A stretch of DNA of 16,788 nucleotides. Source: Clostridia bacterium (GTDB taxonomy: Bacteria > Bacillota > Clostridia > Oscillospirales > QAKW01). The stretch is from the NCBI GenBank assembly GCA_017442025.1, contig JAFSBD010000006.1, forward strand, positions 1-16,788, read 5' to 3'. Positions 1 to 6,190 of the stretch are shown piece after piece (the first letter of the stretch is position 1; every line of letters begins with the position of its first letter). Both the position numbers and the translations under genes were made by a program. The notes beneath the pieces were generated by a model that saw only the letters and a list, made by a program, of their open reading frames with translations, was not told the origin of the DNA and did not search any database.

Positions 1-71
1 GCGGCGCAGGTGCGGGAGATATTGCCGGTATTCTGGGGGATCTCCGGCTCCACCAAAACAATATGGATCAT
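1..71 (-). CDS. trmL: tRNA (cytidine(34)-2'-O)-methyltransferase TrmL, N-terminal fragment
   Basis: Only the first 23 codons are in the window; the gene runs off the left edge. The reading from the ATG at 71 gives MIHIVLVEPEIPQNTGNISR followed by TCA, which is the hallmark N-terminus of the SPOUT-family TrmL/CspR/YibK methyltransferases (motif PEIPxNTGNIxRTCA). The family 2'-O-methylates the wobble nucleotide of certain tRNA-Leu using S-adenosylmethionine through a trefoil-knot fold. A GGAG Shine-Dalgarno sequence lies about 9 nt upstream of the ATG on the minus strand. The gene diverges from clpC across 57 bp. The C-terminal knot motifs are outside the window, so the call rests on the N-terminus alone, but that motif is very characteristic. 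Confidence 0.85.
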   Translation of the reverse strand, partial: MIHIVLVEPEIPQNTGNISRTCA

Positions 72-100
72 GTTATCACTCCAATCCTTAATAGGATATC

Positions 101-109
101 ATAATAGCA
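101..109 (-). promoter_or_regulatory. Probable extended -10 promoter for trmL
   Basis: On the minus strand TG-C-TATTAT (109 to 101) forms an extended -10 element about 30 nt upstream of the trmL ATG. The hexamer 17 bp further upstream (TTATAT, 129 to 124) is a poor -35, as is common for extended -10 promoters. It overlaps the region of the opposing TATAAT of clpC. Confidence 0.4.
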
Positions 110-124
110 AAAGTTTTTCAATCA

Positions 125-130
125 TATAAT
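125..130 (+). promoter_or_regulatory. Consensus -10 hexamer (TATAAT) for clpC
   Basis: A perfect TATAAT sits at 125-130 and overlaps the first in-frame ATG of clpC (129-131). No good -35 is seen 16-18 bp upstream (102-107 reads TAATAG). If it is the true -10, transcription starts near 137. The ATG at 129 would then not be in the mRNA and translation must begin further downstream. Confidence 0.4.
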
Positions 131-2537
131 GAAAAAGACTCATTTGGTCAACAATGGATTCAAAGGAGTGATTATTACGGAACGATTTTCAAAACTGGCC
201 GCCCATGCCTTGGAGCGGAGTCTCAATCTGGCCGAGGAGTTGGGCCATACCTATCTGGGGAGCGAGCATTTATTGCTGGGGCTCTTAAAGGAGTCGGACG
301 GCGTTGCCGCTCGGATGCTGATCGCTAAAGGCTTAACCGCCGATAAGCTTCGCCGCAAGATGGAAGGGCTGATCGGCAAAGGCACGCCCACCCTGCTCTC
401 CATCAACGACATGACCCCCCGCCTGGAGGGGATCATCACCCGCAGCGGGGAGATCGCCCATCGGTATGGCTTTTCGGTGGTGGGAACAGATCATCTCTTG
501 GCCGCCCTTTGCGAAGAGCCCCGCGCCCAGGGCTACCGCCTGCTGACCGAGCTGGGGATCGAGCCTAAAAAGCTTTCCCATCAGCTTTTGGAGCGGATGG
601 GCTTGCCCGACCTGCCCTTGCAGACCGAAAAGAATAAAAAGGGCGCGAAGACCGCCGCAAAATTCTCCATCAACCTCACCAAAGAGGGGGTATTGGGGCG
701 GGGCAACCCCTTGATCGGGCGGGAGCGGGAGCTGGAGGCGTTGATGAGCATTTTGGTGCGCCGCAATAAGAATAATCCCTGCCTGATCGGCGAACCGGGG
801 GTGGGCAAAACGGTGATCGTGGAGGGCCTGGCTCGCAGGATCGCTCGGGGGCAGGTACCTGCCGCTTTGCGGGATCTGCAGATCCATATGCTGGATCTCA
901 CCGCCATGATCGCGGGCACCAAATATCGGGGCGAATTTGAAGAACGCCTCCGCGCCCTTTTGGACGAAGCGGAAAGAGATCCCAATATGGTGCTGTTTAT
1001 CGACGAGATGCACATCCTTGTCGGCGCGGGGGCGGCGGAAGGGGCGATCGATGCCGCCAATATCTTAAAGCCCGCCCTGGCGCGGGGGAAGGTGAAGGTG
1101 ATCGGCGCCACCACCTTGGAAGAATACCGCAAGCATATCGAAAAGGACGGAGCGTTGGAGCGGCGGTTTGCGCCCATTCTGGTGGAAGAGCCTTCCGAGG
1201 AGCAGACCCTCTGCATCTTGCGGGGGTTGCGCCCCGCCCTGGAGGAGCATCATGATCTCACCTTCCCCGATGAGACCCTTTCGGCGGCGGTGCGGCTATC
1301 GGTGCGGTATATGGGGGATCGGTTTTTGCCCGATAAGGCCATTGATCTTTTGGATGAAGCAGGCGGGCGGGCACGCTTGCGCGCCTTTTTGGAGGATCAT
1401 CAAAATATCCACGCCCGCATCGGGCGGCTGCAGGCCGATCTGGATCGGCTTTTAAGGGAGCGTCAGCTTTCCAAGGCCCTGGAGGCGCGGGAGGAGCTGG
1501 AAAAACTGCAGATCCTCGCCCTTCAGGAGGAGCAACCGACCCGCGGAACGCTCACCCCTGAAGATATTACGGCGTTAGTGGCGGATAAAACAGGCATCCC
1601 CCTGCGGGCGGATGATCCCGAGGGGCTGGCCCTTTATGAGGGGCTGGAGGAGCGGCTTTCCCGCAGGCTGATCGGTCAGCAGGAGGCGGTGAAGGTGTTG
1701 AGCAACGCCTTTCTGCGGAGCCGCGTGGGGCTCTCGGACCCCAAAAAGCCCGCCTGCACCCTGCTCTTTTGCGGCCCCACCGGCGTGGGCAAGACCCGCC
1801 TGGCGCGGCTGCTGGCCAAGGAGCTTTTCGGCAGGGAGGAGGCGCTGATCAAATACGATATGGGGGAATATATGGAGCCCCATTCCGTTGCCCGCCTCAT
1901 CGGCTCGCCCCCGGGGTATGTCGGTTTCGACCAGGGCGGGGGGTTGGTCAGCCGCGTGCGGGAGCGCCCCTATTCCATTTTGCTTTTTGATGAGATCGAA
2001 AAGGCCCATCCCGATGTTTTGAATGTCTTGCTGGCGGTGCTGGACGACGGCCGCCTCACCGACGGCCAGGGCAAAACCGCCGATTTTCGCAACACCATCA
2101 TCATTCTAACCTCCAATTTGGGGGGAGAGAAGTTGGGGGAAGATCCCTTGGGGTTCGGCGAAGGGCATAAAGATGGAAAGAAGGAGGTGGAGCTGGCGGT
2201 GCGCCGCGCCTTTCGGCCGGAGTTTATCAACCGCCTGGAGGAGATCGTGGCCTTTCAACCCTTGGATCAGGACGCGCTGGCCGCCATCGCCGCCTTGCGG
2301 CTGGAGGAGCTTTCCGCGCGGCTGGCCGAGCAGGGGCTGGAGGTTTCCTTTGAAGAGGATGTGGCGCAGCTTGCCGCGGCGCGGGGCTATGATCGCCGCT
2401 ATGGAGCGCGGGCGGTCTGCCGCCTGATCGAGCGGGAGATCGCAGGGAACTTGGCGGGGCGGATCCTGGCGGGAAAAAGCCTTGGCGGGATGCTCTCTGC
2501 CGCCGAACTCTTCCCCGAGGAGCTCCTGCGAAAGTAA
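129..2537 (+). CDS. clpC: ATP-dependent Clp protease ATP-binding subunit ClpC
   Basis: AAA+ unfoldase that feeds substrates to ClpP and disassembles aggregates in the cytoplasm. Residues are counted from the ATG at 129. Order: Clp N-domain with two helical repeats (about 18-155); D1 with Walker A GEPGVGKT (221-228) and Walker B VLFIDE (288-293); a UVR-like coiled middle domain (about 420-470), which marks ClpC rather than ClpA or ClpB; D2 with Walker A GPTGVGKT (549-556), Walker B ILLFDE (617-622) and the ClpP-docking LGF loop (674-676). The length, 802 aa, is normal for ClpC. The usual ctsR-mcsA-mcsB neighbours are absent: trmL diverges upstream and an unrelated membrane protein follows. The start is doubtful: the ATG at 129 overlaps a TATAAT box and lacks an SD, while an AAAGGAG at 162-168 precedes ATT codons aligning with the family's usual N-terminus. 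129 is kept as the outer boundary. Confidence 0.93.
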   Translation: MKKTHLVNNGFKGVIITERFSKLAAHALERSLNLAEELGHTYLGSEHLLLGLLKESDGVAARMLIAKGLTADKLRRKMEGLIGKGTPTLLSINDMTPRLEGIITRSGEIAHRYGFSVVGTDHLLAALCEEPRAQGYRLLTELGIEPKKLSHQLLERMGLPDLPLQTEKNKKGAKTAAKFSINLTKEGVLGRGNPLIGRERELEALMSILVRRNKNNPCLIGEPGVGKTVIVEGLARRIARGQVPAALRDLQIHMLDLTAMIAGTKYRGEFEERLRALLDEAERDPNMVLFIDEMHILVGAGAAEGAIDAANILKPALARGKVKVIGATTLEEYRKHIEKDGALERRFAPILVEEPSEEQTLCILRGLRPALEEHHDLTFPDETLSAAVRLSVRYMGDRFLPDKAIDLLDEAGGRARLRAFLEDHQNIHARIGRLQADLDRLLRERQLSKALEAREELEKLQILALQEEQPTRGTLTPEDITALVADKTGIPLRADDPEGLALYEGLEERLSRRLIGQQEAVKVLSNAFLRSRVGLSDPKKPACTLLFCGPTGVGKTRLARLLAKELFGREEALIKYDMGEYMEPHSVARLIGSPPGYVGFDQGGGLVSRVRERPYSILLFDEIEKAHPDVLNVLLAVLDDGRLTDGQGKTADFRNTIIILTSNLGGEKLGEDPLGFGEGHKDGKKEVELAVRRAFRPEFINRLEEIVAFQPLDQDALAAIAALRLEELSARLAEQGLEVSFEEDVAQLAAARGYDRRYGARAVCRLIEREIAGNLAGRILAGKSLGGMLSAAELFPEELLRK
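162..176 (+). promoter_or_regulatory. Strong RBS inside the apparent clpC 5' end, pointing to an ATT start
   Basis: AAAGGAG at 162-168 is the only good Shine-Dalgarno near the clpC start. In the clpC frame it is followed by GTG at 168 (overlapping the SD, too close), ATT at 171 and 174, and ACG at 177. The ATT at 174 is 5 nt downstream of the SD. The ATG at 129 has no recognisable SD. In the family the N-terminal Met of ClpC aligns with this Ile-Ile position, so a non-canonical ATT start is the simplest reading. Confidence 0.45.
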
Positions 2538-2540
2538 GGG

Positions 2541-2569
2541 TTGCGCATTCATTGGAAAAGTGATATACT
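2541..2569 (+). promoter_or_regulatory. Sigma-A type promoter for the membrane protein at 2591
   Basis: TTGCGC (2541-2546), a 17-bp spacer and TATACT (2564-2569) form a good housekeeping promoter just after the clpC stop. The expected start, near 2576, leaves a very short leader that begins almost at the GAGGAG ribosome binding site (2577-2582). Confidence 0.6.
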
Positions 2570-2590
2570 ACCTTTCGAGGAGTTGATAAA

Positions 2591-3127
2591 ATGAAGGATT
2601 TGGAATATGCCATCCTGCCCTGGTTCGATCAGATCTCCGCAGGAAGGATCGTTTCGGTGCTGGTGATGCTGCTGATCGGCTATTGCCTTTTTGAGGCTGT
2701 TTTTAAGAAGTTCAACTGCTCCATGCGGCGGGGGACCCTCTCGCTGATCGGTAATACCATCTGGCCTTTTTTGATCAATGCGGGGATCTTCACCCTTGCC
2801 TATTGGCAATGGGCGTTCCCGTTGGCCATCGTTGTGGGCGGGTTGTTTATTATCATCATGCGCTATGAGCTGAAAGAGTCCTATCAGGATGAGCTGGAGG
2901 GCTATCGCGGCCTCAATAAAGAGATCCGCAAGCTGCGCGCCGAAGCTTTTGCCGACCTTTCCATCGAGGAGCAAAAGAAATTTAAGCAAAAGGTGAAGCC
3001 CCAGAAGTTCTATTGGTGGATCTTCTGGCCGGCGGTGGTGATCCTGCCCTTTTTGCTGGTGCTTCTTTTGGAGCAGCTCGGCGCAGGGGATTATCTTTTC
3101 AAGGTTGTTTATTATGTTCAGAAATAA
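2591..3127 (+). CDS. Unrecognised four-helix membrane protein
   Basis: I do not recognise this 178-aa protein. Four hydrophobic segments can be seen at about 18-37, 50-70, 74-90 and 140-160. Between the third and fourth lies a highly charged, probably helical stretch (92-138), rich in Lys, Glu and Arg, probably cytoplasmic. The third and fourth segments are rich in aromatic residues (WQWAF, YWWIFW). A GAGGAG ribosome binding site lies 8 nt before the ATG and a promoter (2541-2569) lies just upstream, so it is probably transcribed separately from clpC, although no terminator separates them. It is followed directly by a bidirectional terminator. There is no signal peptidase or lipobox motif. 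The open frame, RBS, promoter and codon use support a real gene; the function is unknown. Confidence 0.8.
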   Translation: MKDLEYAILPWFDQISAGRIVSVLVMLLIGYCLFEAVFKKFNCSMRRGTLSLIGNTIWPFLINAGIFTLAYWQWAFPLAIVVGGLFIIIMRYELKESYQDELEGYRGLNKEIRKLRAEAFADLSIEEQKKFKQKVKPQKFYWWIFWPAVVILPFLLVLLLEQLGAGDYLFKVVYYVQK

Positions 3128-3128
3128 A

Positions 3129-3167
3129 AAATCTCTCCATCGGGCCATTGGCACGATGGAGAGATTT
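3129..3167. terminator. Bidirectional intrinsic terminator
   Basis: A perfect 14-bp stem (3129-3142 with 3154-3167) and an 11-nt loop lie between two convergent genes. On the plus strand it is followed by CTTTTTATT; on the minus strand by TTTATTTC. It starts right after the stop codon of the plus gene and ends just before the ECF S component stop, so it probably serves both. Confidence 0.85.
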
Positions 3168-3171
3168 CTTT

Positions 3172-3690
3172 TTATTGGTGCAATATTTTTTTCAGTATTT
3201 TTTCCAAGGGATAATAAAGCAACGCCACCGATAGGATGTTGCCAAAGGTATGGGCCAGATCAAAGGGGATCCCCGCAACGATATAGCCAAACCCTGCGCC
3301 AAGTCCGCCTGTGATAAAATAGGGGATGGCGGAAAGGGAGCCGAAAAGCAGGCCGAAAAAGCCCGCAACAATCGTCCAGAGCAGGGGGTGGCTCCACCGC
3401 CGCAGCAGCATAACGAGTGCCACCAGCAGCGGCCAGATGTAGAGATAGGCAAACCACCAATAGTGGATGCCGTAGAGCATCCCTTCGATCAGGGTAAAGA
3501 CGGTTACCGGCAGGAGCGTTTTCCAACCGAAAAAAACGGTGCAAAGGATCACCAAGAGGGTAACCACTTCGATATTGGGCAGAAAGGCAAGCGCTTCCTT
3601 CAGCACCACCATCAGCGCGGCGAACACCGCCAGCGCCGCAATATCCCTCAGATTACTCGCTGACGGTATAGGTCGCTTCATAGCGATCAT
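3172..3690 (-). CDS. ECF transporter S component, probable cobamide/corrinoid receptor
   Basis: A 172-aa, very hydrophobic protein with about six membrane helices, starting near 17-35 and 39-55, and short loops. This is the size and pattern of energy-coupling-factor substrate-binding (S) components. No EcfA ATPase or EcfT is nearby, so it probably uses a shared energising module encoded elsewhere (group II ECF). The upstream gene encodes a DUF4430 protein, and a cobalamin riboswitch heads the unit, so the likely substrate is a cobamide or a precursor (compare the CblT and CbrT S components); this is inference from context. The first ATG (3690) lies 38 bp inside the DUF4430 gene and a second in-frame ATG is at 3681. 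Neither has a clear SD, suggesting translational coupling. The gene ends at the shared terminator. Confidence 0.8.
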   Translation of the reverse strand: MIAMKRPIPSASNLRDIAALAVFAALMVVLKEALAFLPNIEVVTLLVILCTVFFGWKTLLPVTVFTLIEGMLYGIHYWWFAYLYIWPLLVALVMLLRRWSHPLLWTIVAGFFGLLFGSLSAIPYFITGGLGAGFGYIVAGIPFDLAHTFGNILSVALLYYPLEKILKKILHQ

Positions 3691-4048
3691 AGTTATAGAT
3701 CACGATTTCGTTGATGCCTTTGGTTAGATCCGTGCCGTTTTCGGTGAACCACCAAAAGGCTTTATCTTTATCCCAATCGGCGGTGATGCCTGCGATGGTG
3801 GTGTAGTAACCATCTTCTTGGTATTCCACCAACCCGGCTTCCACCAACGCTTCGGCCAGCGTGCCTTTTTCGGTCGTCAGGGGATATTCTTTGGATACCC
3901 CTTCCTGATCGATCACGGTGAAGGTGATGTTTTTAACGTCGTCGGTCGGATCGGCAGAGAATCCCTTCCAAAGAAAAACAGCACCGATGATCAGCGCAAT
4001 CAAGGCAACTGCACCGATCGAGGTCCATAAAATTTGCTTTTTCTTCAT
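3653..4048 (-). CDS. Membrane-anchored DUF4430 (transcobalamin C-domain-like) protein
   Basis: 131 aa from the ATG at 4048, which has AAAGGAG 9 nt upstream. Residues 7-27 form an N-terminal membrane helix with no lipobox cysteine, so it is an uncleaved anchor or signal. Residues 38-131 fit DUF4430 (PF14478), the small beta-rich fold shared with the C-terminal domain of transcobalamin and intrinsic factor; the pattern is FTVIDQEG, then a helix with AEALVEAGL, then the aromatic KAFWWFTENG and a final NYDRYEATY strand. The domain should lie outside the membrane. With the cobalamin riboswitch just upstream and the overlapping ECF S component downstream, the likely job is to capture or hand over corrinoid to the transporter. 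A longer open frame to 4285 runs through the riboswitch and is not the true start. Confidence 0.85.
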   Translation of the reverse strand: MKKKQILWTSIGAVALIALIIGAVFLWKGFSADPTDDVKNITFTVIDQEGVSKEYPLTTEKGTLAEALVEAGLVEYQEDGYYTTIAGITADWDKDKAFWWFTENGTDLTKGINEIVIYNYDRYEATYTVSE

Positions 4049-4057
4049 GTTTTCTTT

Positions 4058-4150
4058 CTCCTTTAAATTTATTGAAACCAACCGTAAAACCCTTTTTGCA
4101 TCCTTGGCTTCCCGCCTTTTTTCTGCCTTAAAAGGAGGGAAACGCGGATG
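4058..4150 (-). promoter_or_regulatory. Riboswitch expression platform with mutually exclusive hairpins over the RBS
   Basis: In the minus-strand RNA, 4141-4130 pairs with 4120-4109 (11 of 12 pairs, 9-nt loop), extended by CATCC (4150-4146) with GGATG (4103-4099). The core CTCCTTTTAA (4137-4128) can instead pair with the ribosome binding segment TTTAAAGGAG (4067-4058) at 9 of 10 positions. The two structures compete for the same bases, giving a simple ON/OFF switch on translation of the DUF4430 gene. No U-tract follows the upper hairpin, so transcription termination is less likely. Confidence 0.6.
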
Positions 4151-4179
4151 GCTATGCACCGTAGCGGATTTTTGCGGTT

Positions 4180-4338
4180 CTTTGCGCGGCGCGTCTTTCG
4201 GCTGATGGCTCAAGCGGTGCGCATCGCCTTCCCGCATAGCAACGCAGTTGCCGATGCAGTGGCATTTTGATGCGCCCCTCGCCAATCACGGCGACGGGAT
4301 CGCGGGGGATTTCCACCCCTCTTCCGTGCCGGGCAAAG
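4180..4338 (-). ncRNA. Cobalamin (B12) riboswitch aptamer
   Basis: Read on the minus strand, the conserved parts appear in order. P1 strand CTTTGC (4338-4333) pairs with GCAAAG (4185-4180). Then GGAAgagGGGTGGAAATCC, the CCCGTCGCCGTG segment, the B12 box GCCACTG (4263-4257), GCGGGAAGGCG (4234-4224) and the closing GAGCCATCAGCCGAAAGAC, equivalent to the usual GAGxCAGGAGACCTGCC ending. Order and spacing match the cobalamin riboswitch class (AdoCbl or a variant; the subclass was not decided). It heads the DUF4430-ECF S operon. High cobalamin would be expected to reduce expression of the uptake genes. Confidence 0.92.
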
Positions 4339-4349
4339 TGTTTCTTAAT

Positions 4350-4409
4350 TAGGGTAGAGTGAATAATCCGAACTCCACTTTGAGGCGGCGAATTATTTAC
4401 TCTATCCTA
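4350..4409. repeat. Long imperfect inverted repeat between divergent promoters
   Basis: Arms of 21 nt (4350-4370 and 4389-4409) flank an 18-nt centre. As plus-strand RNA 20 of 21 positions pair, two of them G-U. On the minus strand those two become A-C mismatches. It spans the predicted start of the riboswitch transcript (about 4402) and abuts its -10 box. It could be a dyad operator, or it could give a 5'-terminal stem-loop on the riboswitch RNA. Confidence 0.6.
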
Positions 4410-4437
4410 TGATAACAGAAGGTTGTCAAAATGGCAA
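4409..4437 (-). promoter_or_regulatory. Promoter of the riboswitch-DUF4430-ECF S unit
   Basis: TTGCCA (4437-4432), a 17-bp spacer and TATCAT (4414-4409), with a TG one base before the -10 (extended -10). Transcription would start near 4402, about 64 nt upstream of the aptamer P1 helix. The -35 overlaps the opposing promoter of the acetyltransferase gene. Confidence 0.6.
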
Positions 4438-4452
4438 GGTTTATGTTAGAAT
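4423..4452 (+). promoter_or_regulatory. Promoter of the GNAT acetyltransferase gene
   Basis: TTGTCA (4423-4428), an 18-bp spacer and TAGAAT (4447-4452). Its -35 lies inside the spacer of the divergent riboswitch promoter, so the two probably cannot be occupied by polymerase together. Confidence 0.5.
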
Positions 4453-4486
4453 ATTGCTATAAGATGTTGGAAAAAGGAGTAAGGAT

Positions 4487-5005
4487 ATGATCCGAAAGGC
4501 CGAAAAAAAGGATATCGCGGCGGTGGCCGCCATTTATGAAGCCATCCATACCGAAGAGGAGCAAGGAAAGATTACCACCGGCTGGATTCGGGGGATCTAT
4601 CCCACCCTGCAAACGGCGGAAAATGCCTTTGGGGCGGGGGAACTCTATGTCCTGGAAGAGGCGGGGGCAATTTTGGCCGCCGCGCGGATCAACGGGGAGC
4701 AGGATCCTGCCTACGGAAAGGTGGATTGGGCATACCCCGCTGAGGCGGAAGAAGTGCTGGTGTTGCACACGCTGGTGGTTCATCCCAAGGCAGGCGGGAA
4801 GGGCTGTGGGAGCCGATTTGTCGCCTTTTATGAACAGCTTGCCGCGGCGCAGGGCTGCGCCGTTTTGCGGATGGATACCAACCGCAAAAATCAGCGGGCG
4901 CGGGAAATGTATGCCCGCCGCGGCTATCGGGAGGCGGGGCTGGTGCCCTGCACCTTCAACGGCCTGGAAGGGATCGAGCTTATCTGCCTGGAAAAGAAAA
5001 TATAA
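4487..5005 (+). CDS. GNAT-family N-acetyltransferase
   Basis: 172 aa. It has the GNAT fold signatures: an N-terminal helix-rich part, strand 4 and motif A (residues 90-110, LVLHTLVVHPKAGGKGCGSR) holding the acetyl-CoA pyrophosphate loop as KGCG (105-108) in place of the usual Q/RxxGxG/A end, and motif B around DTNRKNQRAREMYARRGYRE (130-149), where the alpha-4 helix and the Tyr-containing segment lie. It uses acetyl-CoA to acetylate a small molecule or protein amine; the substrate cannot be told from sequence. GGAG lies 7 nt before the ATG. It has its own promoter and is separated from recA by a recA promoter, with no terminator between, so some read-through into recA is possible. Confidence 0.88.
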   Translation: MIRKAEKKDIAAVAAIYEAIHTEEEQGKITTGWIRGIYPTLQTAENAFGAGELYVLEEAGAILAAARINGEQDPAYGKVDWAYPAEAEEVLVLHTLVVHPKAGGKGCGSRFVAFYEQLAAAQGCAVLRMDTNRKNQRAREMYARRGYREAGLVPCTFNGLEGIELICLEKKI

Positions 5006-5017
5006 TCGGCAATGACC

Positions 5018-5046
5018 TTGATTTATTAGCAAAGATATTATATAAT
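5018..5046 (+). promoter_or_regulatory. recA promoter
   Basis: TTGATT (5018-5023), exactly 17 bp, then a perfect TATAAT (5041-5046); start expected near 5053. AAAGGAG (5064-5070) follows 10 nt before the recA ATG. No GAAC-N4-GTTC LexA (SOS) box of the Gram-positive type is visible in 5006-5080. Confidence 0.75.
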
Positions 5047-5080
5047 TTTTATATATGTTTATTAAAGGAGTAATAGCAAA

Positions 5081-6190
5081 ATGGCAGATAAAAAAGACGC
5101 ATTAGCCAAAGCTCTGGAGCAGATCGAAAAGCAGTTCGGTGAAGGGGCTGTTATGAAGCTGGGAGATAATTCCCATATGAACGTGGGGGTCATTCCCACC
5201 GGTTCTCTCTCGCTGGATCTGGCGCTGGGTGTAGGCGGTATTCCCAAGGGCCGCGTTGTTGAGATCTATGGTCCCGAATCCTCCGGTAAGACTACCGTTG
5301 CCCTGCATATCGCGGCGGAGGCCCAGAAGGCGGGCGGCATGGTCGCCTTTATCGACGCGGAGCACGCCTTAGACCCTGTTTATGCCGCGGCGTTGGGCGT
5401 GGATGTGGATAATCTGCTGGTTTCTCAGCCCGACGATGGCGAGCAGGCGTTGGAGATCGCCGAGCAGTTGGTGCGCTCGGGCGCGATCGATCTGATCGTT
5501 GTCGACTCGGTGGCTGCGCTGACTCCCCGCTCCGAGATCGAAGGGGAGATGGGCGATTCCCATGTTGGTCAGCAGGCTCGCCTGATGAGCCAGGCGTTGC
5601 GGAAGTTGACCGGCGTTCTTTCCAAGACCAACTGCGCCGCCATCTTCATCAACCAGTTGCGGGAAAAGATCGGCGTCTTTTACGGCAACCCCGAAACCAC
5701 CACCGGCGGTCGGGCGTTGAAGTTCTATTCTTCGGTGCGGATGGATGTTCGCCGCGCCGAGACCCTCAAGGCGGGCACCGAGATGATCGGCAACGCCACC
5801 AAGGTCAAGATCGTTAAAAATAAGGTTGCGCCTCCCTTCAAGACCGCGACCTTCGATATTATGTACGGCGAAGGCATTTCCAAGGAAGGGGAGCTTTTGG
5901 ATCTGGGCGAAAAGCTCAAGGTCGTTAAAAAGAGCGGTGCCTGGTTCTCCTATAAAGAGACCCGCATCGGTCAGGGCCGGGATAAGGCCAAGGAATTTTT
6001 GCGGGAGAATGAGGATATTGCCACCGAGCTGGAGCAATATATCCGCGATCATTTTGATGAGCTGCGGGAGATGGACAGCAAGGTAAGCAAGCCCAAGAAG
6101 GCGGCGGCCGCCGCTGCCCCCGTTGCCGAAGCTGCCGCGCCTGCCGCGCCGGCGGTCTCGCTGGATGTTTCTGCGGATGATTTCGAATAA
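5081..6190 (+). CDS. recA: Recombinase RecA
   Basis: 369 aa DNA strand-exchange recombinase and co-protease for LexA-type repressors. Walker A GPESSGKT is at 64-71, the catalytic Glu at 94 (in IDAEHALD), Walker B DLIVVD at 137-142, the L1 region around 150-164 (SEIEGEMGDSHVGQQAR) and L2 with NQLREKIGVFYGNPETTTGG (191-210), all as in the family. The C-terminus (about 336-369) is an unusual Lys- then Ala/Pro-rich linker ending in a short acidic tail, which is common in length but low in complexity. Strong promoter and RBS. It is followed by recX, whose likely start overlaps the recA stop by 14 nt, and then by rimO and pgsA. Confidence 0.98.
   Translation: MADKKDALAKALEQIEKQFGEGAVMKLGDNSHMNVGVIPTGSLSLDLALGVGGIPKGRVVEIYGPESSGKTTVALHIAAEAQKAGGMVAFIDAEHALDPVYAAALGVDVDNLLVSQPDDGEQALEIAEQLVRSGAIDLIVVDSVAALTPRSEIEGEMGDSHVGQQARLMSQALRKLTGVLSKTNCAAIFINQLREKIGVFYGNPETTTGGRALKFYSSVRMDVRRAETLKAGTEMIGNATKVKIVKNKVAPPFKTATFDIMYGEGISKEGELLDLGEKLKVVKKSGAWFSYKETRIGQGRDKAKEFLRENEDIATELEQYIRDHFDELREMDSKVSKPKKAAAAAAPVAEAAAPAAPAVSLDVSADDFE

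Noticed and set aside
333..1013. Long minus-strand open frames opposite clpC (also 581-1216, 1575-2009, 2106-2552) and opposite recA (5369-6211).
   Set aside because: They are antisense shadows of well-supported GC-rich coding genes, without RBS or recognisable domains.
3250..3663. Plus-strand open frame opposite the ECF S component.
   Set aside because: It is antisense of a clear membrane protein, low-complexity and without a start signal.
4049..4285. N-terminal extension of the DUF4430 frame to 4285.
   Set aside because: This stretch is the riboswitch aptamer and expression platform; the frame is open by chance, and the good SD lies before 4048.
4424..4429. A perfect minus-strand TTGACA, considered as the -35 of the riboswitch unit.
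   Set aside because: No acceptable -10 lies 16-18 bp downstream; TTGCCA at 4437-4432 with TATCAT at exactly 17 bp and a TG extension is better.
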